Source of the DNA: Crocinitomicaceae bacterium
GTDB lineage: Bacteria; Bacteroidota; Bacteroidia; Flavobacteriales_D; Crocinitomicaceae
Length of the DNA stretch: 5,141 bases
Assembly: GCA_003512365.1 (NCBI GenBank)
Contig: DORI01000004.1
Coordinates: 17,760-22,900, forward strand
Direction: 5' to 3'
The notes under the pieces were generated by a model, which saw only the letters and a program-made list of their open reading frames with translations, ran no database searches and was not told where the DNA came from. Shown piece after piece: positions 1 to 5,141 of the stretch. Numbering within the stretch: position 1 is the first letter of the stretch; each line of letters opens with the position of its first letter. A program made the translations under genes and the position numbers.

Positions 1-1
1 C

Positions 2-496
2 CTCGGGGTAATGGAAAAATTAGAAGCGCATCAGAAAGGACTTTTGCACAGAGCTTTTTCCGTTCTTATTTTTAATTCAAACAACGAGTTACTCTTACAA
101 AGACGAGCATTTGGAAAATACCATTCTGAAGGCTTATGGACGAATACCTGTTGTAGTCATCCTTACCCAGGCGAAACAATATTAGCTGCAGGAAAAAGAC
201 GATTAAAAGAGGAAATGGGCATGGCAGTAGAACTCGATGAAGTCTTCCAATTTGTGTATAAAGCACCACTGGATAACGACCTTACTGAGTATGAGCTTGA
301 CCATGTACTTGTAGGTTATTCAGATGATACGCCGCATTTAAATTTAGAAGAAGTAAGTGCCTTCGCTTGGAAAAACCTAGAGGAAATTCGAACTGAAATT
401 GCGGAGAATTCCACTCAATATACAGCTTGGTTTAAAATATTAATGACCGATCATTTCGATCAACTTAAAAGCATAGAAACTTATGAAAGTTTGTAG
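2..496 (+). CDS. idi: Isopentenyl-diphosphate delta-isomerase, type I (5'-partial)
   Basis: The enzyme interconverts isopentenyl diphosphate and dimethylallyl diphosphate in the cytoplasm, feeding quinone, carotenoid and undecaprenyl synthesis. It has the Nudix-like type I fold. Counting from the Met codon at 11, the catalytic Cys48 lies in TNTCCSHP (E. coli Cys67) and the catalytic/metal Glu pair E93 and E95 in EYEL (E. coli E114/E116). The metal-binding His residues appear as H7, H13 and H50, and the Nudix-like helix GE..LAAGKRRLKEEMG spans about 54-70. The frame is open to the window edge, with codons for Leu-Gly-Val before this Met. E. coli Idi has its first metal His at residue 25, so roughly 10-18 N-terminal residues lie outside the window and Met11 is probably internal. 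The last 14 nt overlap the next gene, suggesting co-transcription. Family assignment is firm; the true start is not visible. Confidence 0.95.
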   Translation, partial: LGVMEKLEAHQKGLLHRAFSVLIFNSNNELLLQRRAFGKYHSEGLWTNTCCSHPYPGETILAAGKRRLKEEMGMAVELDEVFQFVYKAPLDNDLTEYELDHVLVGYSDDTPHLNLEEVSAFAWKNLEEIRTEIAENSTQYTAWFKILMTDHFDQLKSIETYESL

Positions 497-887
497 GAGA
501 GCAACATTCAACAGTGCGCATCGCCTCTATCGAAAAGATTGGACAGATGATAAAAACAAAGCTGTTTTTGGCAAATGTAGTAATGAAAATTTCCATGGTC
601 ACAATTACACATTGGAAGTTTGGATCTCCGGTAATGTAAATCAGGAAACTGGGTACTTAATTGACTTAAAAATTGTCAAAGATTTAATTAAAGAAGAAAT
701 TAGCGATCGATTTGATCATAAAAACCTGAACCTCGATTGTGTGGAATTTAAAGATTTAAATCCCACTGCTGAAAATATCGCCATTGTATGCTGGAATTTA
801 CTTCGTTCGAAATTAGCATCGGAATATGGTCTGGTCGTAAAACTTTGGGAAACGGAAAATAACAGTGTAGAGTACGACGGTATTTAA
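483..887 (+). CDS. 6-pyruvoyl/6-carboxy-tetrahydropterin synthase family protein (PTPS/QueD, COG0720)
   Basis: This is a 134-residue tunnelling-fold enzyme acting on 7,8-dihydroneopterin triphosphate. All family landmarks are present: Zn ligands H13 (FNSAHRL), H38 and H40 (FHGHNY); catalytic Cys32; the Asp78-His79 pair in RFDHKNLN; the NPTAEN motif at 93-98; and the pterin-anchoring Glu123 in WETENN. The Cys-to-His spacing is C-x5-HGH, as in PTPS-II (biopterin-type) enzymes, whereas QueD of the queuosine pathway usually shows C-x3-HGH. Glu35 also sits in the E-x2-HGH register that marks PTPS-III folate enzymes. Annotation pipelines would probably call it QueD, but the product (6-carboxy-, 6-pyruvoyl- or 6-hydroxymethyl-pterin) cannot be fixed from sequence alone, so I give no gene symbol. 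The ATG at 483 lies inside the end of idi (14-nt overlap) and gives the normal family N-terminus, so the pair is probably translationally coupled. Confidence 0.9.
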   Translation: MKVCRRATFNSAHRLYRKDWTDDKNKAVFGKCSNENFHGHNYTLEVWISGNVNQETGYLIDLKIVKDLIKEEISDRFDHKNLNLDCVEFKDLNPTAENIAIVCWNLLRSKLASEYGLVVKLWETENNSVEYDGI

Positions 888-1033
888 TCTAAATTCAGTT
901 CTTTTAGTCGTTTTCGATAACCAGTGAATAATTTCGATTTCGTAACAAAACCTTCATATATTTCCCCATCTAATACAGGTAATATCCACGCTTCTGTTTC
1001 GTTAATTTGACTGCACACCCGAAATATGTCCTT
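884..1033 (-). pseudogene. Remnant of ClC-type chloride channel C-terminus (CBS domain tail)
   Basis: Read on the minus strand, positions 1033 down to 884 give 49 sense codons and a TAA. The peptide begins KDIFRVCSQINETEAW, continues with ILPVLDGE and GFVTKSKLF, and ends YRKRLKELNLD. The pattern W-x-LPV-x-D-G-x-Y-x-GFV-x-KSK-x-F-x2-YR-x2-L is what I know from the last CBS domain of Bacteroidota ClC chloride channels. An intact protein of that kind would be several hundred residues, but a TGA at 1034-1036 closes the frame and no channel domain is present. A further stretch (about 1035-1076, including RRIDAFMK) reads in a neighbouring frame and would join if one of the C bases at 1030-1031 were removed. 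The stop overlaps the end of the upstream pterin synthase gene by 4 nt, as in a native convergent pair. I infer a decayed gene; the family match is from memory. Confidence 0.55.
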
Positions 1034-1041
1034 TCATAAAG

Positions 1042-1056
1042 GCGTCTATGCGTCTA
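1042..1056. repeat. Short tandem duplication (7-nt unit gcgtcta)
   Basis: The unit gcgtcta occurs at 1042-1048 and again at 1050-1056, separated by a single t, so this is an 8-nt period repeated almost twice. It lies at the upstream end of the ClC-like remnant. A period of 8 is not a multiple of 3, so a slippage duplication here would shift a reading frame. The repeat itself is seen directly; its role in the decay is inference, and it may be chance. The rest of 1034-1132 shows no gene, no hairpin terminator and no convincing promoter. Confidence 0.4.
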
Positions 1057-1132
1057 ATTAACAGCATGAAACAAATTTACTAGAATTAATGGCCTCGTTT
1101 AAACAAAATCTACAAAACCTTGTTAAAATAAC

Positions 1133-2431
1133 ATGGAAAAAGCGCTTTTTTGGCACCGTCGCGATTTAAGAATTCACGACAATTCAGGGCTTTATAAAGC
1201 ACTTTCAAGTGGTTATAAAATACAGCCCGTTTTTATTTTCGATACCTCAATTCTGGATAAACTTCCACGCGACGACAAACGAATAATCTTTATCCATAAT
1301 GAACTTCAATTCATTAAAAAGCAATACCAAAAATTTAAAAGCGACCTACTCGTTTTAGTGGGTAACCCAACAGAAGTCATTCCTCAACTTATGGAAGAAG
1401 GCCAATTTTCTGCGTTGTACACCAACAGAGACTATGAACCTTATGCCAAGCAACGCGATTCACATATTTTTAATCACTTAGCGAAGGTTAATAAACCTTT
1501 TATCGGAACTAAAGACCATGTAATTTTTGAAAAAGAAGAGGTAATGAAGGATGACGGGAGTCCTTACACTGTTTTCACTCCCTACGCCAAAAAATGGAAA
1601 AGTAAGTTAAGCGCAGAAGCATTTGAATATGCCCCAAGTGAAAACCATTTGGATAATTTGTTGACCTGTGAGTCGCAACCATTGTTTTCGTTGGAAGAAC
1701 TAGGTTTTAGTGAAACTAACGAAGGTATATTTCCGCAAAAAGAAATCACTCAAGATCTAATTAAGAACTACGCACAGCTTCGCGATATTCCTTCAGAAAA
1801 TGGCACCTCACGTTTAAGTGTTCATTTACGTTTTGGAACAATAAGTATCCGTGAATTGGCAAAAAAAGCCATACAAACTAGTGACACGTATCTCAATGAA
1901 TTGATTTGGCGAGATTTCTATCAAATGATTATTTACCACTTTCCAACATCAGTTACATCTGCCTTTAAACCCAAATACGATTTAGTAGAATGGGAAAATA
2001 ATGAATATCACTTCCATGCTTGGTGTGAAGGGAAGACAGGTTATCCTCTGGTTGATGCAGGGATGCGCGAATTGAATGAAACAGGATTCATGCATAACCG
2101 AGTCCGCATGGTGGTCGCAAGTTTTTTAACAAAACACCTACTGATAGATTGGCGTTGGGGGGAAGCTTACTTTGCAGAGAAACTTTTGGATTTTGAATTA
2201 GCAAGTAATGTTGGTGGATGGCAATGGGCTGCGAGTTCAGGATGTGATGCTGCTCCTTATTTCAGGGTGTTCAATCCGTATTCACAGCAAGAAAAGTTCG
2301 ATAAATCATTGAAATATATCAAAAAATGGTTGCCAGAATATGGAACTGACGATTATCCTGAACCAATAGTTGATCATACATTTGCACGAAACCGAGTGCT
2401 TGATCGTTACAAAAAAGCATTAACCACTTAA
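1133..2431 (+). CDS. phrB: Cryptochrome/photolyase family protein, class I deoxyribodipyrimidine photolyase
   Basis: A flavoprotein that uses near-UV/blue light to split UV-induced pyrimidine dimers in DNA. The N-terminal Rossmann-like photolyase domain (about 1-130) opens with LFWHRRDLRIHDN. The C-terminal FAD-binding domain (about 210-430) carries TSRLSVHLRFG, NELIWRDFY, TGYPLVDAGMREL, MHNRVRMVVASFL and GGWQWAAS. The electron-transfer tryptophan triad aligns with E. coli W306/W359/W382 as W287, W340 and W363. Asn359 matches the flavin N5-facing N378, W365 matches W384, and E256/W259 match dimer-contact residues E274/W277. All support an active repair enzyme rather than a pure photoreceptor. 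At 432 aa it is slightly shorter than E. coli PhrB. The antenna-site residues N108/E109 (MTHF binding in E. coli) are Tyr and Ala in DYEPYA. An in-frame stop at 1124-1126 fixes ATG 1133 as the first usable start. The peroxiredoxin gene follows after 9 nt, so the two are probably co-transcribed. Confidence 0.95.
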   Translation: MEKALFWHRRDLRIHDNSGLYKALSSGYKIQPVFIFDTSILDKLPRDDKRIIFIHNELQFIKKQYQKFKSDLLVLVGNPTEVIPQLMEEGQFSALYTNRDYEPYAKQRDSHIFNHLAKVNKPFIGTKDHVIFEKEEVMKDDGSPYTVFTPYAKKWKSKLSAEAFEYAPSENHLDNLLTCESQPLFSLEELGFSETNEGIFPQKEITQDLIKNYAQLRDIPSENGTSRLSVHLRFGTISIRELAKKAIQTSDTYLNELIWRDFYQMIIYHFPTSVTSAFKPKYDLVEWENNEYHFHAWCEGKTGYPLVDAGMRELNETGFMHNRVRMVVASFLTKHLLIDWRWGEAYFAEKLLDFELASNVGGWQWAASSGCDAAPYFRVFNPYSQQEKFDKSLKYIKKWLPEYGTDDYPEPIVDHTFARNRVLDRYKKALTT

Positions 2432-2440
2432 AATAATCGC

Positions 2441-2896
2441 ATGCAAATCGGAGATAATTGTCCAACTTTTCAACTTTTAGATCAAAATGGACGCACCATA
2501 CTTTCTGATGATTTCAAAGGAAAGAAAACCGTTATTTATTTTTATCCGAAGGACGACACTCCAGGTTGTACAAAAGAAGCCTGTGCATTCAGAGATAGTT
2601 ACGAAGATTTCTTGGAATATGATTGTCAGGTAATTGGGATTTCCTCTGACACTGAAGAAAAACACCTACAATTCGCTCAAAAACATCGATTACCCTTTAC
2701 TCTTCTTGCAGATTCCGATGGGAAGATTAGAAAATTATTTAATGTCCCCACATCGTTATTTGGCTTGTTACCTGGACGTGTTACTTACATTTTTGATGAA
2801 AATTCAACATTGATCGGTGTATTCAACTCTCAATTAAATCCATTGGGTCATGTAAAAGAAGCACTTAAAATGGTAAAGACTACGCAAAAAAAATAA
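2441..2896 (+). CDS. bcp: Thioredoxin-dependent thiol peroxidase (PrxQ/BCP-type peroxiredoxin)
   Basis: A cytoplasmic peroxiredoxin that reduces hydrogen peroxide and organic hydroperoxides using thioredoxin. The 151-aa length is normal for the family. The active site YPKDDTPGCTKEACAFRD contains the peroxidatic Cys43, its supporting Thr40 and Pro41, and the resolving Cys48 five residues later, the spacing of atypical 2-Cys PrxQ/BCP enzymes that form an intramolecular disulfide. The conserved active-site Arg is R113 in GRVTYIFDE. Extra cysteines are C7 and C62. There is no signal peptide: the protein opens with MQIGDNCPTFQLLDQNG, the usual family start. It lies 9 nt after the photolyase stop with no terminator between, which suggests one transcript and a combined response to light and oxidative damage (inference). 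After its stop there are 25 nt to the ABC transporter and no hairpin, so read-through into that pair is possible. Confidence 0.94.
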   Translation: MQIGDNCPTFQLLDQNGRTILSDDFKGKKTVIYFYPKDDTPGCTKEACAFRDSYEDFLEYDCQVIGISSDTEEKHLQFAQKHRLPFTLLADSDGKIRKLFNVPTSLFGLLPGRVTYIFDENSTLIGVFNSQLNPLGHVKEALKMVKTTQKK

Positions 2897-2900
2897 TGAG

Positions 2901-2908
2901 TACCTTCG
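2901..2908 (+). promoter_or_regulatory. Possible Bacteroidota -7 promoter element before ABC transporter
   Basis: TACCTTCG matches the Bacteroidota -7 consensus TAnnTTTG at all but one defined position and lies 13 nt before the ATPase start codon. No TTG is visible at the usual -33 distance, and the short gap after bcp would equally allow simple read-through. Weak call. Confidence 0.2.
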
Positions 2909-2921
2909 TCTATCATTAGAT

Positions 2922-3818
2922 ATGTCTGAAATTCTTTCGGTACTTCATTTAGATAAAAAGTTTAGGCGCATTCATGCCGTTAAAGACATTTCCTTTACAG
3001 TCCAAAAAGGCAATGTATATGGAATTCTCGGTCCAAATGGCAGTGGAAAATCAACAACCTTAGGATTATTACTTGGAACCATAAATCCGAGTGGCGGAAA
3101 ATGGGCGTGGTTCAATAAATCAGGAACAAGCGCTGAAACTTTGTTTCGAATCGGTGCTATTATCGAGCAACCAAATTTTTACAGTTATTTATCTGCCGAA
3201 CAAAATCTTAAAATTGTAGCCAACATAAAAAAAATAGGATACGATCAAATAGATGAAAAACTCGCCTTAGTGGGATTGTTAGCTAGAAAAAAAGATCGAT
3301 TTTCGACTTATTCGTTAGGCATGAAACAACGGCTTGCGATTGCCTCAGCGATGTTAGCGAATCCTGAAGTTTTAATTCTAGACGAACCAACGAACGGACT
3401 TGACCCTGAAGGAATTATTCAAATCAGGGAACTTATAAAAAAAATCGCACAAACGGGAACTACCATACTTCTTGCAAGCCACCTATTGGATGAGGTAGAA
3501 AAAGTTTGTTCACACGTAATCATTCTTAAGGAAGGAAAATCCTTGTTCTGTGGTCGCGTTGAAGAGTTGCTTTCTCCTTTTGGCGTAATGGAAATAGGCG
3601 CGCATGACCTCATTGGGTTAAGCTCTTGTTTCGTTGAATTCTCTGCTTTTGGAAATTACAAACAAGTGGGCAATGCCTTCGAAATCGAATTAAAAGAAGC
3701 CATAGATCCAGCGGATGTAAACGCATTTTTTATGAAAAAAGGAATTGTCTTGACGCATTTATTGAAGCGAAATCAAAAACTTGAACAACAATTTATTGAT
3801 CTGACACGGCATGGGTAA
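2922..3818 (+). CDS. ABC transporter ATP-binding protein (ABC-2 type exporter, DrrA/BcrA-like)
   Basis: This is the cytoplasmic ATPase of a two-gene export system. The nucleotide-binding domain occupies about residues 4-215. It contains Walker A GPNGSGKST (37-45), Q-loop Gln83 in IEQPNFYSYL, signature YSLGMKQR (130-137; the YSLG form instead of LSGG is common in this subfamily), Walker B LILDEP with catalytic Glu155, D-loop Asp161 and switch His187 in LLASHLLDE. All catalytic parts are intact. A C-terminal extension of about 80 residues, ending with a region rich in Leu and Glu before the final DLTRHG, resembles the regulatory tail of DrrA/BcrA/lantibiotic-immunity ATPases. The stop overlaps the permease start by 8 nt (3811-3818), so the two subunits are probably translationally coupled. 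The substrate is not evident; drug, peptide or lipid export are all possible. Confidence 0.92.
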   Translation: MSEILSVLHLDKKFRRIHAVKDISFTVQKGNVYGILGPNGSGKSTTLGLLLGTINPSGGKWAWFNKSGTSAETLFRIGAIIEQPNFYSYLSAEQNLKIVANIKKIGYDQIDEKLALVGLLARKKDRFSTYSLGMKQRLAIASAMLANPEVLILDEPTNGLDPEGIIQIRELIKKIAQTGTTILLASHLLDEVEKVCSHVIILKEGKSLFCGRVEELLSPFGVMEIGAHDLIGLSSCFVEFSAFGNYKQVGNAFEIELKEAIDPADVNAFFMKKGIVLTHLLKRNQKLEQQFIDLTRHG

Positions 3819-4641
3819 TTTTTTTCGATTGGTATACATTGAGTGGTTAAAGAACTCATCCTACAAACCCGTTATCGTTTTTGGTGTTATCTACTTCGTT
3901 ATATTAATAGCCTTTGGGCTTATCTGTGCGCAAAGTATCCCTTTTTTCGGAATTGAAGTTGATTTAGTAGATCAAGGATTTTTGGAATTTCCACAGCTAT
4001 GGAACTTTATGTTTTACATGGCTGGATTGAATAAGATTTTTTTAGGAATGATCATAATGTTTACAGTCACAAATGAATTTACGGAAAAACTCTTTAAACA
4101 AAATCTCATTGATGGACTGTCAAAACGTGAATACTTATTATCAAAAGTCTATACCATTCTTATTTTAAGTTTGGTATCGACACTCGTAGTGTATTTCACT
4201 GGTCTTTGGCTCGGGTATACTTATTCCACGGTGACTGACTTAGATTCGGTTAACAAAGAAATTTACTTTGCTTTCGGTTATTTTCTTAAACTCGTTAATT
4301 TTTTATTGTTCTTTTTACTCTTGAGTATTTTACTAAAACGCATTGTACTCGTCCTGTTAAGTTTTTTCGCGTTGTATGTGTTCGAAGTGATCTGCAGGGT
4401 AATAGAATTCAAGTTTTTTTCACCTAAAATTAATGATGTAAAACTTTACAACGATTATTTCCCATTGGCCAATATGCACAGATTAGTAGATTATCCATTC
4501 GAACGTATAAAGACGATTAGTCAACTAACCCAATCGGATTATGTATTCGCCATACCATGGGCTCATGTAGGGCTCTCGTTAATTTACTCGCTTGTTTTTC
4601 TTCTCTTGACTTATATTCTTCTGTTGAAAAAAGATTGGTAA
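3811..4641 (+). CDS. ABC-2 type transporter permease subunit
   Basis: This is the membrane partner of the preceding ATPase, 276 aa. I count six likely transmembrane helices at about 20-41, 66-87, 113-137, 153-175, 178-197 and 250-272. The N-terminus MGNFFRLVYIEWLKN is the short amphipathic segment typical of ABC-2 permeases. The loop after helix 2, TNEFTEKLFKQNLIDGLSKREYLLSKV (87-113), matches the conserved coupling region in which an E-x-T/F...RQ/KQN...G.S+.E motif precedes helix 3. A hydrophilic loop lies between helices 5 and 6 (about 198-249). The ORF ends in the positively charged LLKKDW. Assignment to the ABC-2 (COG1277-like) group rests on topology and the coupling loop; sequence conservation in this family is low, so the substrate cannot be named. 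No plus-strand terminator is visible after its stop codon. Confidence 0.85.
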   Translation: MGNFFRLVYIEWLKNSSYKPVIVFGVIYFVILIAFGLICAQSIPFFGIEVDLVDQGFLEFPQLWNFMFYMAGLNKIFLGMIIMFTVTNEFTEKLFKQNLIDGLSKREYLLSKVYTILILSLVSTLVVYFTGLWLGYTYSTVTDLDSVNKEIYFAFGYFLKLVNFLLFFLLLSILLKRIVLVLLSFFALYVFEVICRVIEFKFFSPKINDVKLYNDYFPLANMHRLVDYPFERIKTISQLTQSDYVFAIPWAHVGLSLIYSLVFLLLTYILLLKKDW

Positions 4642-4643
4642 AC

Positions 4644-4668
4644 AAAAAAGGCCACCAAAGGTGACCTT
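4644..4668 (-). terminator. Intrinsic terminator of the YceI-family gene
   Basis: On the minus strand a 9-bp stem, aaggtcacc paired with ggtggcctt around a ttt loop (4668 to 4648), is followed by a T run reaching 4644. One pair is a G-U wobble in the minus-strand RNA but a C-A mismatch in the plus-strand RNA, and only the minus strand has T's downstream. It therefore serves the YceI gene, which stops 21 nt earlier at 4690, rather than the permease. Confidence 0.8.
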
Positions 4669-4689
4669 AACTAAACGCATGTATAAAAA

Positions 4690-5141
4690 CTAACTTTTGA
4701 TAAATTGTAGTTCGGCAGTTAAATGAATCTCATCGCCAACAACAACCTTCCCTGCTTCTGTTACTGCATTCCATGTCAATCCAAATTCGCTTCTCTTGAT
4801 TTTCCCTTCAACAGTTAATCCCGTTTTAGTTTGCCCATAAGGATCTTGAACGATTCCGGCATATTCCGCGTTTAACACAACAGGCAATGTCTTTCCTTTA
4901 ATCGTCATGTTGCCATGAATTGCAAATTTATCTTCTGCGATTTTCTCAACAGAATTGGAAGTAAAATCTAAAGTTGGGTAATTAGCCGCATCAAAAAAGT
5001 CAGCTGAAATTAAATGCCCATCTCTATCTGAAACACCCGTTTGAATGCTATCAACTTTAGCCGAAAAAGAAAATGAGGGAGAAGTAAATTCTTCATCTTC
5101 TGATTCTAGTTCTAGTACTGGTGCTGATGCTGGTGCTGGTG
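4690..5141 (-). CDS. YceI family protein (5'-partial)
   Basis: YceI proteins are small lipocalin-like beta-barrels, usually exported, that bind long-chain polyprenoid-type lipids; some are acid- or base-induced. The frame is open from the stop at 4690-4692 to the right edge, giving 150 visible codons; the Met at 4908 is internal. Recognisable blocks are KVDSIQTG, then RDGHL and SADFFDAANYP, then FAIHGNMTIKGKT, then QDPYG, KIKRSEFGLTWN and VGDEIHLTAELQFIK, in family order up to the C-terminus. The beginning, including any signal peptide and the first beta-strands, lies outside the window. Upstream of the KVDSIQ strand the protein has a Pro/Ala stretch (PAPASAPV) followed by the acidic run LELESEDEE, which I do not recall from typical members. 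It is transcribed toward the ABC permease and ends in its own terminator. Exact lipid ligand and location are unknown. Confidence 0.9.
   Translation of the reverse strand, partial: PAPASAPVLELESEDEEFTSPSFSFSAKVDSIQTGVSDRDGHLISADFFDAANYPTLDFTSNSVEKIAEDKFAIHGNMTIKGKTLPVVLNAEYAGIVQDPYGQTKTGLTVEGKIKRSEFGLTWNAVTEAGKVVVGDEIHLTAELQFIKS
5105..5140. repeat. Degenerate hexanucleotide tandem repeat inside the YceI gene
   Basis: Six consecutive 6-nt units are visible: tctagt, tctagt, actggt, gctgat, gctggt, gctggt. The array starts at 5105 and reaches the window edge, so its full length is unknown. On the minus strand it encodes the dipeptides PA, PA, SA, PV, LE and LE in frame. The unit length keeps the reading frame, so copy number could vary without breaking the protein. 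Confidence 0.6.

Noticed and set aside
72..269. Minus-strand 65-codon reading frame
   Set aside because: Lies wholly inside idi with its conserved catalytic region; the peptide has no recognisable domain.
1003..1010. TTAATTTG as a -7 promoter element for the photolyase gene
   Set aside because: Spacing between TA and TTTG is one base short of TAnnTTTG, there is no -33 TTG at proper distance, and it lies within the ClC-like coding remnant more than 100 nt from the start codon.
2477..2665. Minus-strand 62-codon reading frame
   Set aside because: Antisense to the active-site part of the peroxiredoxin gene; shadow frame.
3419..3613. Minus-strand 64-codon reading frame
   Set aside because: Antisense to the ABC ATPase; no family resemblance.
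4648..4668. Bidirectional terminator also serving the ABC permease
   Set aside because: The plus-strand RNA has a C-A mismatch in the stem and no T run after it; only the minus strand fits an intrinsic terminator.
4690..4908. Complete 72-aa minus-strand gene starting at the ATG at 4908
   Set aside because: The same frame stays open with conserved YceI sequence up to the window edge, so this Met is internal.

Overview
The window looks like low-GC chromosomal DNA from a member of the Bacteroidota, most likely the order Flavobacteriales. The protein styles (type I IPP isomerase, PTPS-family enzyme, PrxQ-like peroxiredoxin, YceI protein), A/T-rich codon use, very short gene spacing and absence of clear Shine-Dalgarno sequences before the starts all fit. 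This assignment is by recognition, not by a search.

Layout, left to right. (1) Positions 2-496 hold the 3' part of a type I isopentenyl-diphosphate isomerase gene (idi), cut by the left edge; the Met codon at 11 is probably internal. (2) It overlaps by 14 nt a PTPS/QueD-family pterin synthase gene (483-887). (3) Positions 888-1132 contain no intact gene. On the minus strand, in a frame ending at 884, there is a readable 49-codon tail resembling the C-terminal CBS domain of a ClC-type chloride channel; I interpret it as a decayed gene remnant. (4) A class I photolyase/cryptochrome gene (1133-2431) is followed 9 nt later by a PrxQ/Bcp peroxiredoxin gene (2441-2896). (5) An ABC-2 type exporter follows: ATPase 2922-3818, overlapping by 8 nt with its six-helix permease 3811-4641. 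(6) A minus-strand YceI-family gene (4690 to beyond the right edge) converges on the permease and has its own intrinsic terminator at 4644-4668.

How the genes may work together: IPP isomerase (isoprenoid and carotenoid precursor supply), a pterin enzyme, a photolyase and a thiol peroxidase are together consistent with a light and oxidative-stress neighbourhood, although each also has a housekeeping role. The ABC exporter has no visible substrate clue. YceI proteins are exported lipocalin-like proteins that bind polyprenoid-type lipids.

I found no mobile element, CRISPR array, tRNA or rRNA, and no clearly new multi-gene system. The observations most worth following are the hidden ClC tail, the unusual Cys-plus-Glu active-site motif of the pterin synthase, and the repeat-encoded Pro/Ala and acidic segment in the YceI protein.
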